Below, one piece after another: positions 27,821 to 37,725 of a DNA stretch of 64,000 bases; the stretch's first letter is position 1, and each line of letters begins with the position of its first letter. Origin of the DNA: Planctomycetota bacterium (GTDB lineage Bacteria > Planctomycetota > Planctomycetia > Pirellulales > Lacipirellulaceae); the NCBI GenBank assembly GCA_029781135.1, contig JAKOXH010000034.1:21484-85483 (forward strand), written 5' to 3'. The notes under the pieces are model-generated. The model did no database searches and had not been told where the DNA came from. It saw nothing but the letters and a program-made list of their open reading frames with translations. Position numbers and translations under genes: made by a program.

Positions 27821-29560
27821 ATGTCATCCGCTCTGGAAAATCGAACAGCCCCCGGCTCTTTGCGTGACTCGCGAAGTCTGGCGCGGAATTATTCCACGCT
27901 CACGCTCATCATGCTGGCGATTGCCGCGTATTCAGGCTGCTGTTACGTACCTGGGGGCCGTTGCCGTGATTGGTGGAACAACGGCTTTAAGGTGGGGCCG
28001 AACTATTCGCGGCCGGCCGCGCCGGTGGCCTCGCAATGGATCGACTATGCGAATCCTCGCGTGCGCGGCGACGAAAATCAATTGTGCGAGTGGTGGACGG
28101 TGTTCAACGACGCCACCCTCAACCGGTTGATGCAGACGGCCTATCAGCAGAACCTCACGCTGCGTGTTGCCGGCGCGCGCATTCTCGAAGCGCGTGCGCA
28201 ATTGGGCATTGCCCAGGGCAACTTGTTTCCGCAATCACAATCGGCGTTTGCCGACTACACGCGCGTGAAATTGAGTGACAAAGTCGCCAACCCAGCGCCG
28301 GCCATCTGGTTTTCGGATTGGGACGCCGGGTTGGCAGCTTCCTGGGAATTAGATTTTTGGGGTCGCTTCCGCCGCGCGGTCGAAGCCGCTGACGCCGAAC
28401 TCGATGCCTCCGTCGAAGACTACGACGACGTGCTGGTCGTGTTGCTCTCCGACGTCGCGGCCAATTATGTTCAATATCGCACGTTTGAACAGCGGCTGGC
28501 GTATGCCCGAGCGAATGTCGATGTTCAACGCCGTTCGGTGCAGTTAGCCACGGATAAATTTCAAGGTGGCGCCACGACCGAGCGGGACCAACGCCAAGCC
28601 GAACAGGTTCTCGCCCAAACCGAGGCCCTGATCCCGACACTGGAAATCGGCAAGCGACAAGCGGCCAATCGCCTGTGCGTACTCTTAGGCATGCCGCCGA
28701 CCGATATGGATACGATCCTTGGCAAAGGTGCGGGCGTTCCGGTCACACCGTCCGAAGTCATCGTGGGCGTCCCGGCGGATCTCATTCGCCGGCGGCCCGA
28801 TGTCCGCCGCGCCGAACGACAGGTCGCCGCGCAGTGTGCACGAATCGGGATTGCCGTCAGCGATTTCTATCCGCACGTTAGTCTGGTCGGCACAATCGGT
28901 GTCGAGGCGGAACAGTTCGGCGATCTATTCAAAACACCAGGAAGCATGATTGGCTCGATTGGTCCCGGTATTCACTGGGACATCTTGAATTATGGCCGAT
29001 TGGTGAACAATGTGCGCGTTCAAGATGCGCGGTTTCAGGCATTGGCTTATGCCTATCAAGATCGCGTGCTGACCGCTGGCCGTGAAGCCGAAGATGCGAT
29101 GGTCGTTTTCCTGCGCTCTCAGGAGCAAACGCGTTACTTAAATGACAGCGTGACGGCTGCTGCACGCACGGTGGATATTACGCGTGAACAATACACGCAA
29201 GGCGAAGTTGATTTCACGCCCGTGTTCTTGTTCGAGAGTATCCTCACCCAACAGCAGGATCAATTGGCGGCGTCCCAAGGCGAAATCGCGCTCGGCTTGA
29301 TTGCCGTGTATCGCGCGCTCGGCGGCGGTTGGCAAATTCGACTGGATGGCGCGACCAACGGCAGCGACATAATTCAACCGCCAGCCTGGGAAGGCGAAGC
29401 CATTCCTGCTCCGCAATCCCAAGGCGGCGAGTCTTCAACTTTGTGGAATGACTCGATTACAGCTCAGCTCACGGCGCACGAGGCGAACATCCACGGGGAA
29501 CGGCCCACATTGCCGGTGTCGGCCGCGACCAAAACTTCGAACCCCCAGGGCGCAAGCTGA
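27821..29560 (+). CDS. RND outer-membrane factor, NodT/OprM-type lipoprotein
   Basis: 579 residues from ATG 27821. After a basic leader comes a hydrophobic signal with a lipobox-like end (LIMLAIAAYSGC). The OMF pattern is clear in two repeats: ASQWIDYANP, CEWWTVFNDATLNRLMQTAYQQN, LRVAGARILEARAQLG, then LLGMPPTD, PADLIRRRPDVRRAERQ, IGIAVSDFYPHVSL, and the second repeat around LNYGRLVNNVRVQDARFQ. Such proteins form trimeric TolC-like channels. It heads a rightward operon: Cys-rich protein (overlapping TGATG), RND adaptor and HAE1 permease. The tail after residue 530 is low-complexity. Confidence 0.9.
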   Translation: MSSALENRTAPGSLRDSRSLARNYSTLTLIMLAIAAYSGCCYVPGGRCRDWWNNGFKVGPNYSRPAAPVASQWIDYANPRVRGDENQLCEWWTVFNDATLNRLMQTAYQQNLTLRVAGARILEARAQLGIAQGNLFPQSQSAFADYTRVKLSDKVANPAPAIWFSDWDAGLAASWELDFWGRFRRAVEAADAELDASVEDYDDVLVVLLSDVAANYVQYRTFEQRLAYARANVDVQRRSVQLATDKFQGGATTERDQRQAEQVLAQTEALIPTLEIGKRQAANRLCVLLGMPPTDMDTILGKGAGVPVTPSEVIVGVPADLIRRRPDVRRAERQVAAQCARIGIAVSDFYPHVSLVGTIGVEAEQFGDLFKTPGSMIGSIGPGIHWDILNYGRLVNNVRVQDARFQALAYAYQDRVLTAGREAEDAMVVFLRSQEQTRYLNDSVTAAARTVDITREQYTQGEVDFTPVFLFESILTQQQDQLAASQGEIALGLIAVYRALGGGWQIRLDGATNGSDIIQPPAWEGEAIPAPQSQGGESSTLWNDSITAQLTAHEANIHGERPTLPVSAATKTSNPQGAS

Positions 29561-30024
29561 TGCGGTTTTATCTGCTGGCGTTCACGTTTTACGCTGTGAC
29601 AGTGGCACTTGCGCAGGGAGTTCTTGCCGCAGAGACGATATCATCCTCCTCATCATGGGATGCGTGCTCTCCCACGGCGTTGGTCTGCCCACAGACACTA
29701 TTGCGTGGATGCTGTCCTGTGTATTGCTCTAAGCCGCTGCCTGGCCTGCCGAGTTGGTGCTATTGCCCAGGCGCCAATGACTACTGCCGTAAGCCCGCGC
29801 CATGTGTGCCGTGTTTTCGCGATTCGAATTGCTGCGACGACTACTGTTGCAAGCCGTGCCCCGATGTGTGCCGCCCACTATCTGCGCACTATCTCACATG
29901 TGCGGTCGGAAGTGGTGACTGCGAGTGTTCAAACCCGGGTGTACATCGATCATACCGGGCGGTAGAGGCGACTGTGGGAACTACGGTAGATATCGACCGT
30001 GAACTGCATGCGGCTCAGCACTGA
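29560..30024 (+). CDS. Small secreted Cys-rich protein with YCxKPxP repeats
   Basis: 154 residues; its ATG overlaps the outer-membrane-factor stop (TGATG), so the two are translationally coupled. A signal peptide (LLAFTFYAVTVALAQGVLA) is followed by a mature part with 19 cysteines, including CC pairs and three repeats of the form YCxKPxP (YCSKPLPG, YCRKPAPC, YCCKPCPD). The dense Cys pattern suggests either many disulfides or metal binding in the periplasm. I recall similar Cys-rich proteins beside planctomycete RND operons, but no function is established. The strict placement inside an efflux operon points to an accessory role in that pump, perhaps metal sensing or capture. Confidence 0.7.
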   Translation: MRFYLLAFTFYAVTVALAQGVLAAETISSSSSWDACSPTALVCPQTLLRGCCPVYCSKPLPGLPSWCYCPGANDYCRKPAPCVPCFRDSNCCDDYCCKPCPDVCRPLSAHYLTCAVGSGDCECSNPGVHRSYRAVEATVGTTVDIDRELHAAQH

Positions 30025-30325
30025 CGGCCGTTCATCGCCATTTAGGCGGCCTGGTCCCCACCGTTAGAGTACTGGAAACCAAGTATTTTCACTTCCACGC
30101 CGCCGCACCACTCCGTGTTGCTTGTTTCGGTTTGGCCCGGACATCAGAATAAAAGGGGAGAGTCGCTTAACGCGGGAATTGAGCGAAGTACATTCAGGCA
30201 GCGCTCTCGTTTTGGAAAAGTGTGCCTGATCCCGAGTTGCCATAGGCAGCCAAGGGGCGATTCTGCAGTTTTCATTCTTCCTTTGTTCCGGTCCTCCGCG
30301 AGCCCATTCAGTTGGAACATCTCTC
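30025..30325. other. Spacer inside the efflux cluster
   Basis: About 300 bases between the Cys-rich gene and the adaptor gene. GGCCG and CGGCC flank a 19-base loop near 30026-30055, a weak hairpin without T tract. The length suggests that the adaptor and permease have their own promoter. No gene recognised. Confidence 0.35.
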
Positions 30326-31516
30326 ATGCGAACCAAATTCGCGTCGATTTCGGTGCTGATTGCCGCGCTATTTGTAGCGTCCGCGGGTTGCGAAGCGCCG
30401 CCACCCGCCGCGCTACCGGCCGCCCCCAAAGTCTCGGTGATGCAACCCGCGCAGCGCGAGCTATCCGATCAGGAAGAGTTCAACGGCTGGATGCAGGCCG
30501 ATAAGTCGGTGGAAGTGCGGTCACGGGTCCGCGGCCATATTGTGAAAGTGAGTTTTACGGATGGCCAGTTCGTGAAAAAGGGAGATCTACTTTTCGAACT
30601 CGACCCGCGCCCCTACGAAGCGGAAATCGGCAAGGCGAGCGACAGCCTCAAAGTGTTCCAGGCGCAGAAAACGGCCGCCGACAAAGAAGAGACTCGGCTA
30701 CGGCTGCTGCAAACGAAAGGTGGCGCGAGCGTGCAACAGGTCGAGAAGGCCGAGGCCGATGCCCTGGCGCTCGCCGCGCAAATCAGCGCGACCCAAAATG
30801 AAATTGATCGGGCCAAACTCGATCTGGAGTATTCGCGCATCACGGCGGATATCGATGGCCGCGTCGGGAAAGCCGAACTCACCGAAGGTAATCTCGTCAA
30901 CGCGGGCGGAAGTGATCCGCTGCTCACGACGATTGTCTCGGTCGATCCAGTCCGGATCTTCTTCAACGTCGATGAACGTTCCATGCTGCGCTATGCCAAA
31001 GGGGTGGGCGCCCGTGGCGGCAGTCTCACTGACCTGCTGGCGACGCTGAAGGATCAGCAAGCGAAGTTCGCGTTCGCGTTAGATGGTGAAACCGGGTTCA
31101 CACATGAAGCCATGCTGCGATTCGGCGATAACCGCGTCGATTCCAGTACCGGCACGGTGCAACTTTACGGCGTGGTTCCGAACAAACAAGGCATGTTCGT
31201 TCCCGGTTCTCGCGTACGGGTGCGCCTCACGATTGGTAAACCCTACACCGCCACGCTTGTTCCGGATACGGCGATCCTCTCCGACCAAGACAAACGTTAC
31301 GTGCTGATCGTGGAGAATGGCACGGTGAAGCGACGCAATGTTTCGCTGGGGGCGGTTACCGACGACGGCCTGCGGGCGATTCGGCCGGCCGATACGCTGG
31401 CAACTGGCGAAGACCCGGCCAAGTGGCAAGTGATCGTCGATAACTTGCAGCGCGCGCGGCTCAATTACCCGGTGGAAATCGTAGCGCCTGGCGCCACGGT
31501 CGCCGAGAAGAAATGA
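30326..31516 (+). CDS. RND periplasmic adaptor (MexA/AcrA-type) lipoprotein
   Basis: 396 residues with a lipoprotein signal (VLIAALFVASAGC, Cys near 22). Domains in order: lipoyl half (VEVRSRVRGHIVKVSFTDGQ), helical hairpin (about 95-165, IGKASDSLKVFQAQKTAADK...), second lipoyl half (YSRITADIDGRVGKAELTEG), beta-barrel (VDPVRIFFNVDE) and membrane-proximal domain. It bridges the HAE1 permease encoded 82 bases downstream to the outer-membrane factor encoded upstream, making a complete tripartite pump within 7 kb. Confidence 0.92.
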   Translation: MRTKFASISVLIAALFVASAGCEAPPPAALPAAPKVSVMQPAQRELSDQEEFNGWMQADKSVEVRSRVRGHIVKVSFTDGQFVKKGDLLFELDPRPYEAEIGKASDSLKVFQAQKTAADKEETRLRLLQTKGGASVQQVEKAEADALALAAQISATQNEIDRAKLDLEYSRITADIDGRVGKAELTEGNLVNAGGSDPLLTTIVSVDPVRIFFNVDERSMLRYAKGVGARGGSLTDLLATLKDQQAKFAFALDGETGFTHEAMLRFGDNRVDSSTGTVQLYGVVPNKQGMFVPGSRVRVRLTIGKPYTATLVPDTAILSDQDKRYVLIVENGTVKRRNVSLGAVTDDGLRAIRPADTLATGEDPAKWQVIVDNLQRARLNYPVEIVAPGATVAEKK

Positions 31517-31598
31517 GCCGAGAGAAGATGGGAGAGGACGGAATTCTTGCGAATTCGGCTACGCTGGCAGGTAATACTTCAATCGCTTACGAACGACG

Positions 31599-34500
31599 AT
31601 GATTTCACATTTCTTTATAGACCGACCAATCTTCGCGACGGTGCTCTCGGTCGTGATCGTCATCGTCGGCGTCGTCGCGGTAACGCAGTTGCCCGTTGCT
31701 CAATATCCCGATGTGGCGCCACCCACCGTGCAGGTGACGGCAACCTATCCCGGGGCCAACGCGCGCACCACCGCCGACAACGTGGCCACCCCCATCGAGC
31801 AGGAAGTGAACGGCGTCGAGCGGATGCTCTATATGGCCTCGAAGTGCACGAACGATGGACAGATGAACCTCGACGTAACGTTCGAACTCGGCACTAATCT
31901 CGATACGGCACAAGTGCTGGTACAGAACCGGGTGGCCGTGGCTCAGGCCAAGCTGCCGGAGGAAGTCAAACGTATCGGCGTTACCACGAAGAAAAAATCG
32001 CCCAGCATTTTGCTGTGCGTGAACCTCGTTTCGGAAACGCGTCCCGACGGTAGTTACTATTACGATCAACTCTATCTCAGTAACTTCGCCACGCTGAGCG
32101 TCAAAGACGACCTGGCTCGCATCAACGGCGTCGGCGATGTGGCTTTTCTGGGGCCGCGCGATTACAGCATGCGGGTGTGGCTTGATCCCGATAAGTTGGC
32201 CGCCCGCGATCTCACCGCCAGCGACGTGATCAACGCGGTGCGCGAGCAGAATCGTCAGGTTGCAGCCGGTCGATTGGGTCAGCCGCCGGTGCCCGCGGCC
32301 GACTCCGTGAAGTTCCAACTTCCCATCAACACCGCAGGCCGCTTGAGCACCGAGGAACAGTTCGAAAATATCGTGCTCAAGACCAGTGCGGAGGGCGGCG
32401 TTGTGTACTTTAAGGACGTCGTCCGCGATGCCCGCAAGGACAGCGACGGCAAGACGTTGGAAAAAGGCATCGAGCTCGGCGCCAAGAACTACGACGTCAA
32501 CAGTTATTTAGATGGCCATCCCTCGGCCACGCTCGCCATCTTCCAACTTCCCGGTTCGAACGCCCTCGATACGGCCGCGGCCATTCGCGCCAAAATGGAG
32601 GAACTCAAGGCCCGGTTCCCACAAGGTGTCGATTACCGCATTCACTACGACACCACGGTGTTCGTGTCCGAATCGATCATGAGCGTGGTCCACACGCTCA
32701 TTGAAGCGTTCGTCTTGGTGTTCATCGTCGTGCTTGTGTTCCTGCAAAACTGGCGGGCAACGATCATTCCGATGGTCGCCGTGCCGGTGTCACTCGTGGG
32801 CACATTCGCGGTGATGGCGCTGTTGGGCTTCTCGCTCAACAACCTGTCGCTTTTTGGGCTGGTGCTCGCAATCGGTATCGTGGTGGACGATGCAATCGTC
32901 GTGGTAGAGAACGTCGAACGCTGGCTGGCGGAAGGGATGTCGCCCCGCGACGCGGCCCGCAAGGCTATGGACGAAGTGACCGGCCCGGTCATTGCCATCG
33001 CCCTCGTGCTGTGTGCCGTGTTCGTGCCCACGGCGTTCATGGCTGGCATCAGCGGCCAGTTCTACCGGCAGTTTGCCTTGACGATCGCCGCGTCAACGAT
33101 CATTAGTGCGTTCAATTCGCTGACGCTCAGCCCGGCACTCGCGGCGCTCTTATTGAAACCGCACGGTCATGGTGAACATGGCCACACGCAGCAGGAAGCA
33201 CTACCGCGAGCCGGTATCGCGATCATCGGTGGACTCATCGCCTTTGAATTCTTGCAGACTCCGGTGGCGCACCTGTTGGGTATTGAAATTGGTGGCCACG
33301 GCGCCGCGGAAGCAGCTGTGCACGTCGATATCGGCAAACTCTGGGCCTTGCGGATTGGCCTGTTTATTGCCGGCGCGATTGTGGGCTGGCTCGCAAGCTT
33401 CGCGGTTAACAAGTTGCTGGGCGCGTTCTTTCGCGGCTTCAACTGGTTCTTCGATGTCGCGATCAATATCTACGGCAGATTAGTGGCGGGCCTACTCCGG
33501 ATCAGTGTGGTGGCCTTACTCGTGTATGCCGGCTTGATGGCGATGACGGTCCTAGGCTTTCGCGCGGTGCCGGTTGGGTTCATTCCGGAACAAGACAAGG
33601 GTTACCTGGTACTCAACGCACAACTGCCCGATGGGGCAGCGCTCGATCGCACCGATGCGGTGGTCCGCGAAATGAGCAAGCTCGCCCGCGAGGACGACGG
33701 CGTGGCGCACACGCTCGATTTGCCTGGCTACTCCGCCGTGTTGGGCACGAACATTAGCAACGTCGGCGGCATGTTCGTCATTCTCAAACCCTTCGAGGAG
33801 CGGGCCGGCAAGCCGGAACTGAGTGCCCCGGAGGTCATCAAGCGCCTGCGGCAGAAGTTCAATGCGATCACGGCCGCCCGCGTGGGCGTGTTCGGTGCAC
33901 CGCCGGTCGAAGGCTTGGGGTCAACGGGCGGTTTTAAGTTGCAGGTGCAAGATCGCCGCAGTGCCGGTTTACGCGCGCTGCAGGGTGCCGTCGAGAGTGT
34001 TGCTGACGAAGGGAACCGCGACCCACGCTTGGTCGGCCTGTTTAGTAGTTTCAGCGTCACACAGCCGCAGTTGTATGTGAAGATCGATGAAGAGAAGGCC
34101 AAAACGCAGCAGATCAAGCTGCAGGACATCGACGCCACACTGCAGGCGTACCTCGGTTCCTTTTACGTCAATGACTTCTTCTTCCAGAACCGCAACTGGC
34201 AGGTGAACCTGCAGGCGGCGCCACGCTACCGGATGAAGATCGAGGACATCGGCAACCTCGAGGTTCGCAACGGCAAGGGGCAACGGGTGCCGCTACGAAC
34301 GCTAATCGATGTGAAGTACGATAGCGGCCCGGCGATCGTGAATCACTACAATCTGTATCCCTCGGCGGAGCTCAACGGCAGCACCGCGCCGGGCGTGAGT
34401 TCGGGTCAAGCGATCAGTATTATGGATAATGTCGCCGTCACCACGTTGCCCGACACGATGGGCTACGAATGGACGGAACTGACCTATCAGCAAATTTTAG

Positions 34501-35030
34501 CCAGTAAAGACCTGCTCACGAAATTGGCGTTTCCGCTCGCGGTCGTGTTCGTGTTCCTGGTGCTATCGGCACAGTATGAGAGTTGGTCGCTGCCGCTATC
34601 GATCATTCTCATCGTGCCGATGTGCTTGTTGGCGGCGATCGTCGGTATCTACCTCGCGAGCCTCAACAATGACATTTTCACGCAGATTGGTTTGGTGGTC
34701 TTGATCGGCCTGGCGGCCAAGAATGCGATTCTCATCGTGGAGTTTGCCAAGCAACTGCAAGATCAAGGCAAAGGTCGCTTCGAAGCAACCGTGGAAGCCT
34801 GCCGGTTGCGGCTACGACCGATTCTGATGACGTCCTTTGCTTTCATTCTCGGTGTGGTGCCACTCGTGCTGGCCAAGGGGGCTGGTGCCGAGATGCGGCG
34901 GACCCTAGGCATCGCCGTTTTCAGTGGCATGTTGGGTGTCACCGCGTTTGGCATCTTCTTCACCCCGGTATTCTATTCCGTCGTGCGTTGGTTTAGCGAG
35001 CGGACGCCGAAGGCCAAACCTCACGACTAA
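31599..35030 (+). CDS. RND multidrug efflux permease (HAE1, MexB/AcrB-type) with extra membrane insert
   Basis: 1143 residues, about 95 longer than AcrB. The start MISHFFIDRPIFATVLSVVI is typical of HAE1 pumps. TM4 carries both relay aspartates (GIVVDDAIVVVEN) and TM10 the lysine (GLAAKNAILIVEF), so it should be proton-driven. Residues about 521-607, in the cytoplasmic loop between TM6 and TM7, are an insertion absent from AcrB: a His-rich run (KPHGHGEHGH), a hydrophobic helix (AGIAIIGGLIAFEFL), another His-containing loop (IEIGGHGAAEAAVHVD) and a second helix (LFIAGAIVGWLASFAVN). It belongs with the adaptor 82 bases upstream and the NodT-type channel. Confidence 0.93.
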   Translation: MISHFFIDRPIFATVLSVVIVIVGVVAVTQLPVAQYPDVAPPTVQVTATYPGANARTTADNVATPIEQEVNGVERMLYMASKCTNDGQMNLDVTFELGTNLDTAQVLVQNRVAVAQAKLPEEVKRIGVTTKKKSPSILLCVNLVSETRPDGSYYYDQLYLSNFATLSVKDDLARINGVGDVAFLGPRDYSMRVWLDPDKLAARDLTASDVINAVREQNRQVAAGRLGQPPVPAADSVKFQLPINTAGRLSTEEQFENIVLKTSAEGGVVYFKDVVRDARKDSDGKTLEKGIELGAKNYDVNSYLDGHPSATLAIFQLPGSNALDTAAAIRAKMEELKARFPQGVDYRIHYDTTVFVSESIMSVVHTLIEAFVLVFIVVLVFLQNWRATIIPMVAVPVSLVGTFAVMALLGFSLNNLSLFGLVLAIGIVVDDAIVVVENVERWLAEGMSPRDAARKAMDEVTGPVIAIALVLCAVFVPTAFMAGISGQFYRQFALTIAASTIISAFNSLTLSPALAALLLKPHGHGEHGHTQQEALPRAGIAIIGGLIAFEFLQTPVAHLLGIEIGGHGAAEAAVHVDIGKLWALRIGLFIAGAIVGWLASFAVNKLLGAFFRGFNWFFDVAINIYGRLVAGLLRISVVALLVYAGLMAMTVLGFRAVPVGFIPEQDKGYLVLNAQLPDGAALDRTDAVVREMSKLAREDDGVAHTLDLPGYSAVLGTNISNVGGMFVILKPFEERAGKPELSAPEVIKRLRQKFNAITAARVGVFGAPPVEGLGSTGGFKLQVQDRRSAGLRALQGAVESVADEGNRDPRLVGLFSSFSVTQPQLYVKIDEEKAKTQQIKLQDIDATLQAYLGSFYVNDFFFQNRNWQVNLQAAPRYRMKIEDIGNLEVRNGKGQRVPLRTLIDVKYDSGPAIVNHYNLYPSAELNGSTAPGVSSGQAISIMDNVAVTTLPDTMGYEWTELTYQQILASKDLLTKLAFPLAVVFVFLVLSAQYESWSLPLSIILIVPMCLLAAIVGIYLASLNNDIFTQIGLVVLIGLAAKNAILIVEFAKQLQDQGKGRFEATVEACRLRLRPILMTSFAFILGVVPLVLAKGAGAEMRRTLGIAVFSGMLGVTAFGIFFTPVFYSVVRWFSERTPKAKPHD

Positions 35031-35513
35031 GGAATACCAGAGGTCGATTTCGGTGTGGTCCGAGTGGGTAACGATAAACTCTTCCAACAGCCGTTCGCTG
35101 GCGACCAGGAGTGCCGACGCGATCTCCTGCGGCGGGAGTTTCTACTCCTTCGGCTCAGGCTGAATTGTTGCATGCATTCCCTCGGTATGAACAAAATCCC
35201 CGCATGACTTATCGCTCAGTTGCCAAGACCAGGTGAACTCCGCGTTAACGTCCCACGCTAACAGGCGGCGTTGACGAATGCCAATGTTCAGCGACGGCAA
35301 GACAGCGGAATACAGAACTCGAGTTTGTGGGGAGCAGGTCGATCTCTTCGCGCCGGGTGGCAACACCTGCGATGGATTGCGTCTTTAGCACCACGAGTTA
35401 TGATAGGCAACGGTAGTCTTGCTCTATGCGTGTTGTCGCCGGATAGTGCTTGTCGAAGCTGAATCGCGCCGATTCTCGTGGGGCACACTTATCAGTAATC
35501 AAGGGCTCTCGCC
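35031..35513. other. Intergenic, possible small minus-strand coding trace
   Basis: About 480 bases. On the minus strand a frame at 35142-35366 (74 codons) ends in TAG and stays open in the same frame beyond it, reading EIASALLVASERLLEEF, which looks protein-like but has no upstream start and no family. It may be a decayed gene or chance. Promoter of the NHL gene is expected near its right end. Confidence 0.25.
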
Positions 35514-36575
35514 ATGAATATCAAGTCCGTTGTTTCAATGTGTACCGCGTCGATGGCCCTTTTGATGGCCGGGGCCTCACTCCACGGACAGAACACTGTT
35601 GATTCCAACAAGAAACCAGCGCCGCGATATCCGCATATCAACACTTCCATTTGGTATGAAGTTGACCCACATTGGCCGCAAAAGCCTGCCGACTTCGTAT
35701 GGAAAGCGATGCCCGGCGTCGCTGTGGATCGGAAAGACCAGGTATGGGCCTTTACGCGCTCGACGCCGCCGGTGCAGGTATATAGCGCCGATGGCCGCTT
35801 GGTTCGCGCTTGGGGCCAAGATACGATCAAGACTGCCCACCATATCAAGATTGACCGCGAGGAAAACGTGTGGATTGCGGACATCGGAAACCACGTGGTT
35901 CGCAAGTTCTCACCGGTGGGGCAGGTACTACTGACGCTTGGCACGGTCGGCCAGCCGGGTGATGACAAAACACACCTCAATCAACCCACCGACATGGCCA
36001 TTGCCGCGAATGGCGACGTTTTCGTGTCGGACGGTTACGGAAATAACCGAATTGTGCAATTCAATGCGCGGGGACAATTCGTACGGCAATGGGGCAGCTT
36101 AGGCTCGGGGCCAAACCAGTTCAGTATACCTCACGCAATCGCCATCGACTCGACGGGCCGCCTGTACGTCGCGGATCGGAACAACGTGCGCGTGCAAGTG
36201 TACGATCAAAGGGGAACGCTCCTCGACAGTTGGCGGAATCTGATCGTTCCCTGGGGATTCTGGGTCACAACGCAGGATGAAATTTGGGTCTGCGGTGTCT
36301 CACCCATGCCGTGGCGCGAAGACCCCGCGTATCCCGGCGCGCCGCTGAGTTGCCCACCCAAGGACCAGATCCTGATGAAATTCAATACTCAAGGGAAGTT
36401 GCTGCAACTCTGGACGATACCCAAGGGCGTTGATAAACACGAACAGCCTGGGGATGTCAATTGGATCCACGCCCTGGCCGTGGATTCCTTGGGCAACATC
36501 TACGTGGGCGATATTGTTGGTCAACGATTGCAGAAGTTCATAGTCCACCAACCTCCGACAGCAGGTTCACCCTAG
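35514..36575 (+). CDS. Secreted NHL-repeat beta-propeller protein
   Basis: 353 residues with a signal peptide (VVSMCTASMALLMAGASLHG). NHL-type blades repeat along the mature chain: VAVDRKDQVWAFTRS, IKIDREENVWIADIGNHVVRKFS, MAIAANGDVFVSDGYGNNRIVQF, IAIDSTGRLYVADRNNVRVQVYD and LAVDSLGNIYVGDIVGQRLQKF, enough for a six-bladed propeller. The closest known family is the peptidylglycine alpha-amidating lyase-like propellers, but lyase activity cannot be claimed. It lies 127 bases upstream of the Tat-exported TIM-barrel protein. Confidence 0.82.
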   Translation: MNIKSVVSMCTASMALLMAGASLHGQNTVDSNKKPAPRYPHINTSIWYEVDPHWPQKPADFVWKAMPGVAVDRKDQVWAFTRSTPPVQVYSADGRLVRAWGQDTIKTAHHIKIDREENVWIADIGNHVVRKFSPVGQVLLTLGTVGQPGDDKTHLNQPTDMAIAANGDVFVSDGYGNNRIVQFNARGQFVRQWGSLGSGPNQFSIPHAIAIDSTGRLYVADRNNVRVQVYDQRGTLLDSWRNLIVPWGFWVTTQDEIWVCGVSPMPWREDPAYPGAPLSCPPKDQILMKFNTQGKLLQLWTIPKGVDKHEQPGDVNWIHALAVDSLGNIYVGDIVGQRLQKFIVHQPPTAGSP

Positions 36576-36702
36576 TGCGGCCAGTTGAAAAATAAATAAG
36601 GGCGTACGGCTTCAAGACGGCTACTACCTTAAACTGCGCCACGTTCCTCGCTGCTCGTGTTTTTTGGACTATCGATATTTTGGTACTGCTCGCGGAGTAA
36701 CT

Positions 36703-37605
36703 ATGAAACCATTGGATCTTAACCGCCGGACATTCTTGCGTTCTTTGGGATTCGGTCTTACGGCTGTTGGACTAGGCGCGGCCGCACCACGCCGCCTGCT
36801 GGCAGCGAAATCGAAGCATAGCCTGAAGAAAGCGGTCAAATACGCGATGATTCAAGTGCCCAAGGCCTCGATTGAAGACAAGCTGAACCTCGTCAAAGAA
36901 TTGGGCTTTCAGGGAGTCGAGATGGACAGTCCGAGCGATATCGACTTTGCTGAGGCCGCCCAAGCGAGCAAGAACACCGGGGTCAAAATCCACGGCATCA
37001 TCGATTCCAAGCATTGGAAGATTCGCCTGTCCGATCCCGATCCAGCTGTACGAGCTCAGGGACTGGAAATTTTGAAGCAGGCACTCAAGGATGCTCGTGT
37101 GGTCGGGGCCGACACGGTACTGCTGGTACCGGGCCAAGTGACCAACCCAAATACCGAGAACTATGACCAGTGCTATTCTCGCAGCCAAGCGGAAATTCGC
37201 AAGGCGATCCCGCTGGCCGAAGAACTTAAGGTGAAAATTGCGATCGAAGTCGTCTGGAATGATTTTATCACCACACCTCAACAATTTGTGCAGTACATCG
37301 ATGACTTCAAGAATCCGATGGTCGGTGGCTATTTTGACTGCAGTAACATGGTGAAGTATGGTGTGCCGCCGGCCGATTGGATCCGGGCCCTGGGCAAGCG
37401 AATGCTCAAGTTCGATTTCAAAGGCTACAGCCACACCAAACAATGGGTGCCGATCGGTGAAGGCGATGAAGACTGGCCGGCCATCCTCCAGGCCCTGGAC
37501 GACATCGAGTACCATGGCTGGGCCACCGCGGAAGTCAGCGGCGGCGGGCGCGAACAATTGAAAGAAGTGGCAGCGCGAATGAACAAGTGCTTGCAGTTGG
37601 AGTGA
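36703..37605 (+). CDS. Tat-exported sugar-phosphate isomerase/epimerase-like TIM barrel
   Basis: 300 residues from ATG 36703, which follows GGAG; a start at 36664 is less likely. A twin-arginine signal (LNRRTFLRSLGFGLTAVG) is plain. The body is a xylose-isomerase-like TIM barrel: LVKELGFQGVEMDSP, GADTVLLVPGQV, IAIEVVWNDF, GGYFDCSNMVKYG, IGEGDEDWPAILQAL, WATAEVSGG. Candidate metal ligands are the Glu in IAIEV, the Asp in FDCSN and the Glu in AEVSG; the His usual in the HxKD strand appears as Asp (KFDFKGYS). It is upstream of an APH-like kinase gene and an enolase paralogue, although its export would place it in another compartment. Confidence 0.82.
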   Translation: MKPLDLNRRTFLRSLGFGLTAVGLGAAAPRRLLAAKSKHSLKKAVKYAMIQVPKASIEDKLNLVKELGFQGVEMDSPSDIDFAEAAQASKNTGVKIHGIIDSKHWKIRLSDPDPAVRAQGLEILKQALKDARVVGADTVLLVPGQVTNPNTENYDQCYSRSQAEIRKAIPLAEELKVKIAIEVVWNDFITTPQQFVQYIDDFKNPMVGGYFDCSNMVKYGVPPADWIRALGKRMLKFDFKGYSHTKQWVPIGEGDEDWPAILQALDDIEYHGWATAEVSGGGREQLKEVAARMNKCLQLE

Positions 37606-37725
37606 TGACCAGCCAACCCGGTGATTGTGCGCCATTTGCAGAGCTACCATCACGAAGCGATTCCCATCATTTTGCCGGGCCGAGTTTCAATTGGAATGCC
37701 GGTGCGGTCGCTGCGAGACTTGGCG

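Noticed and set aside
35142..35366. 74-codon minus-strand frame, open again after a TAG
   Set aside because: No signal, family or ribosome-binding site; kept only as a remark in the intergenic entry.
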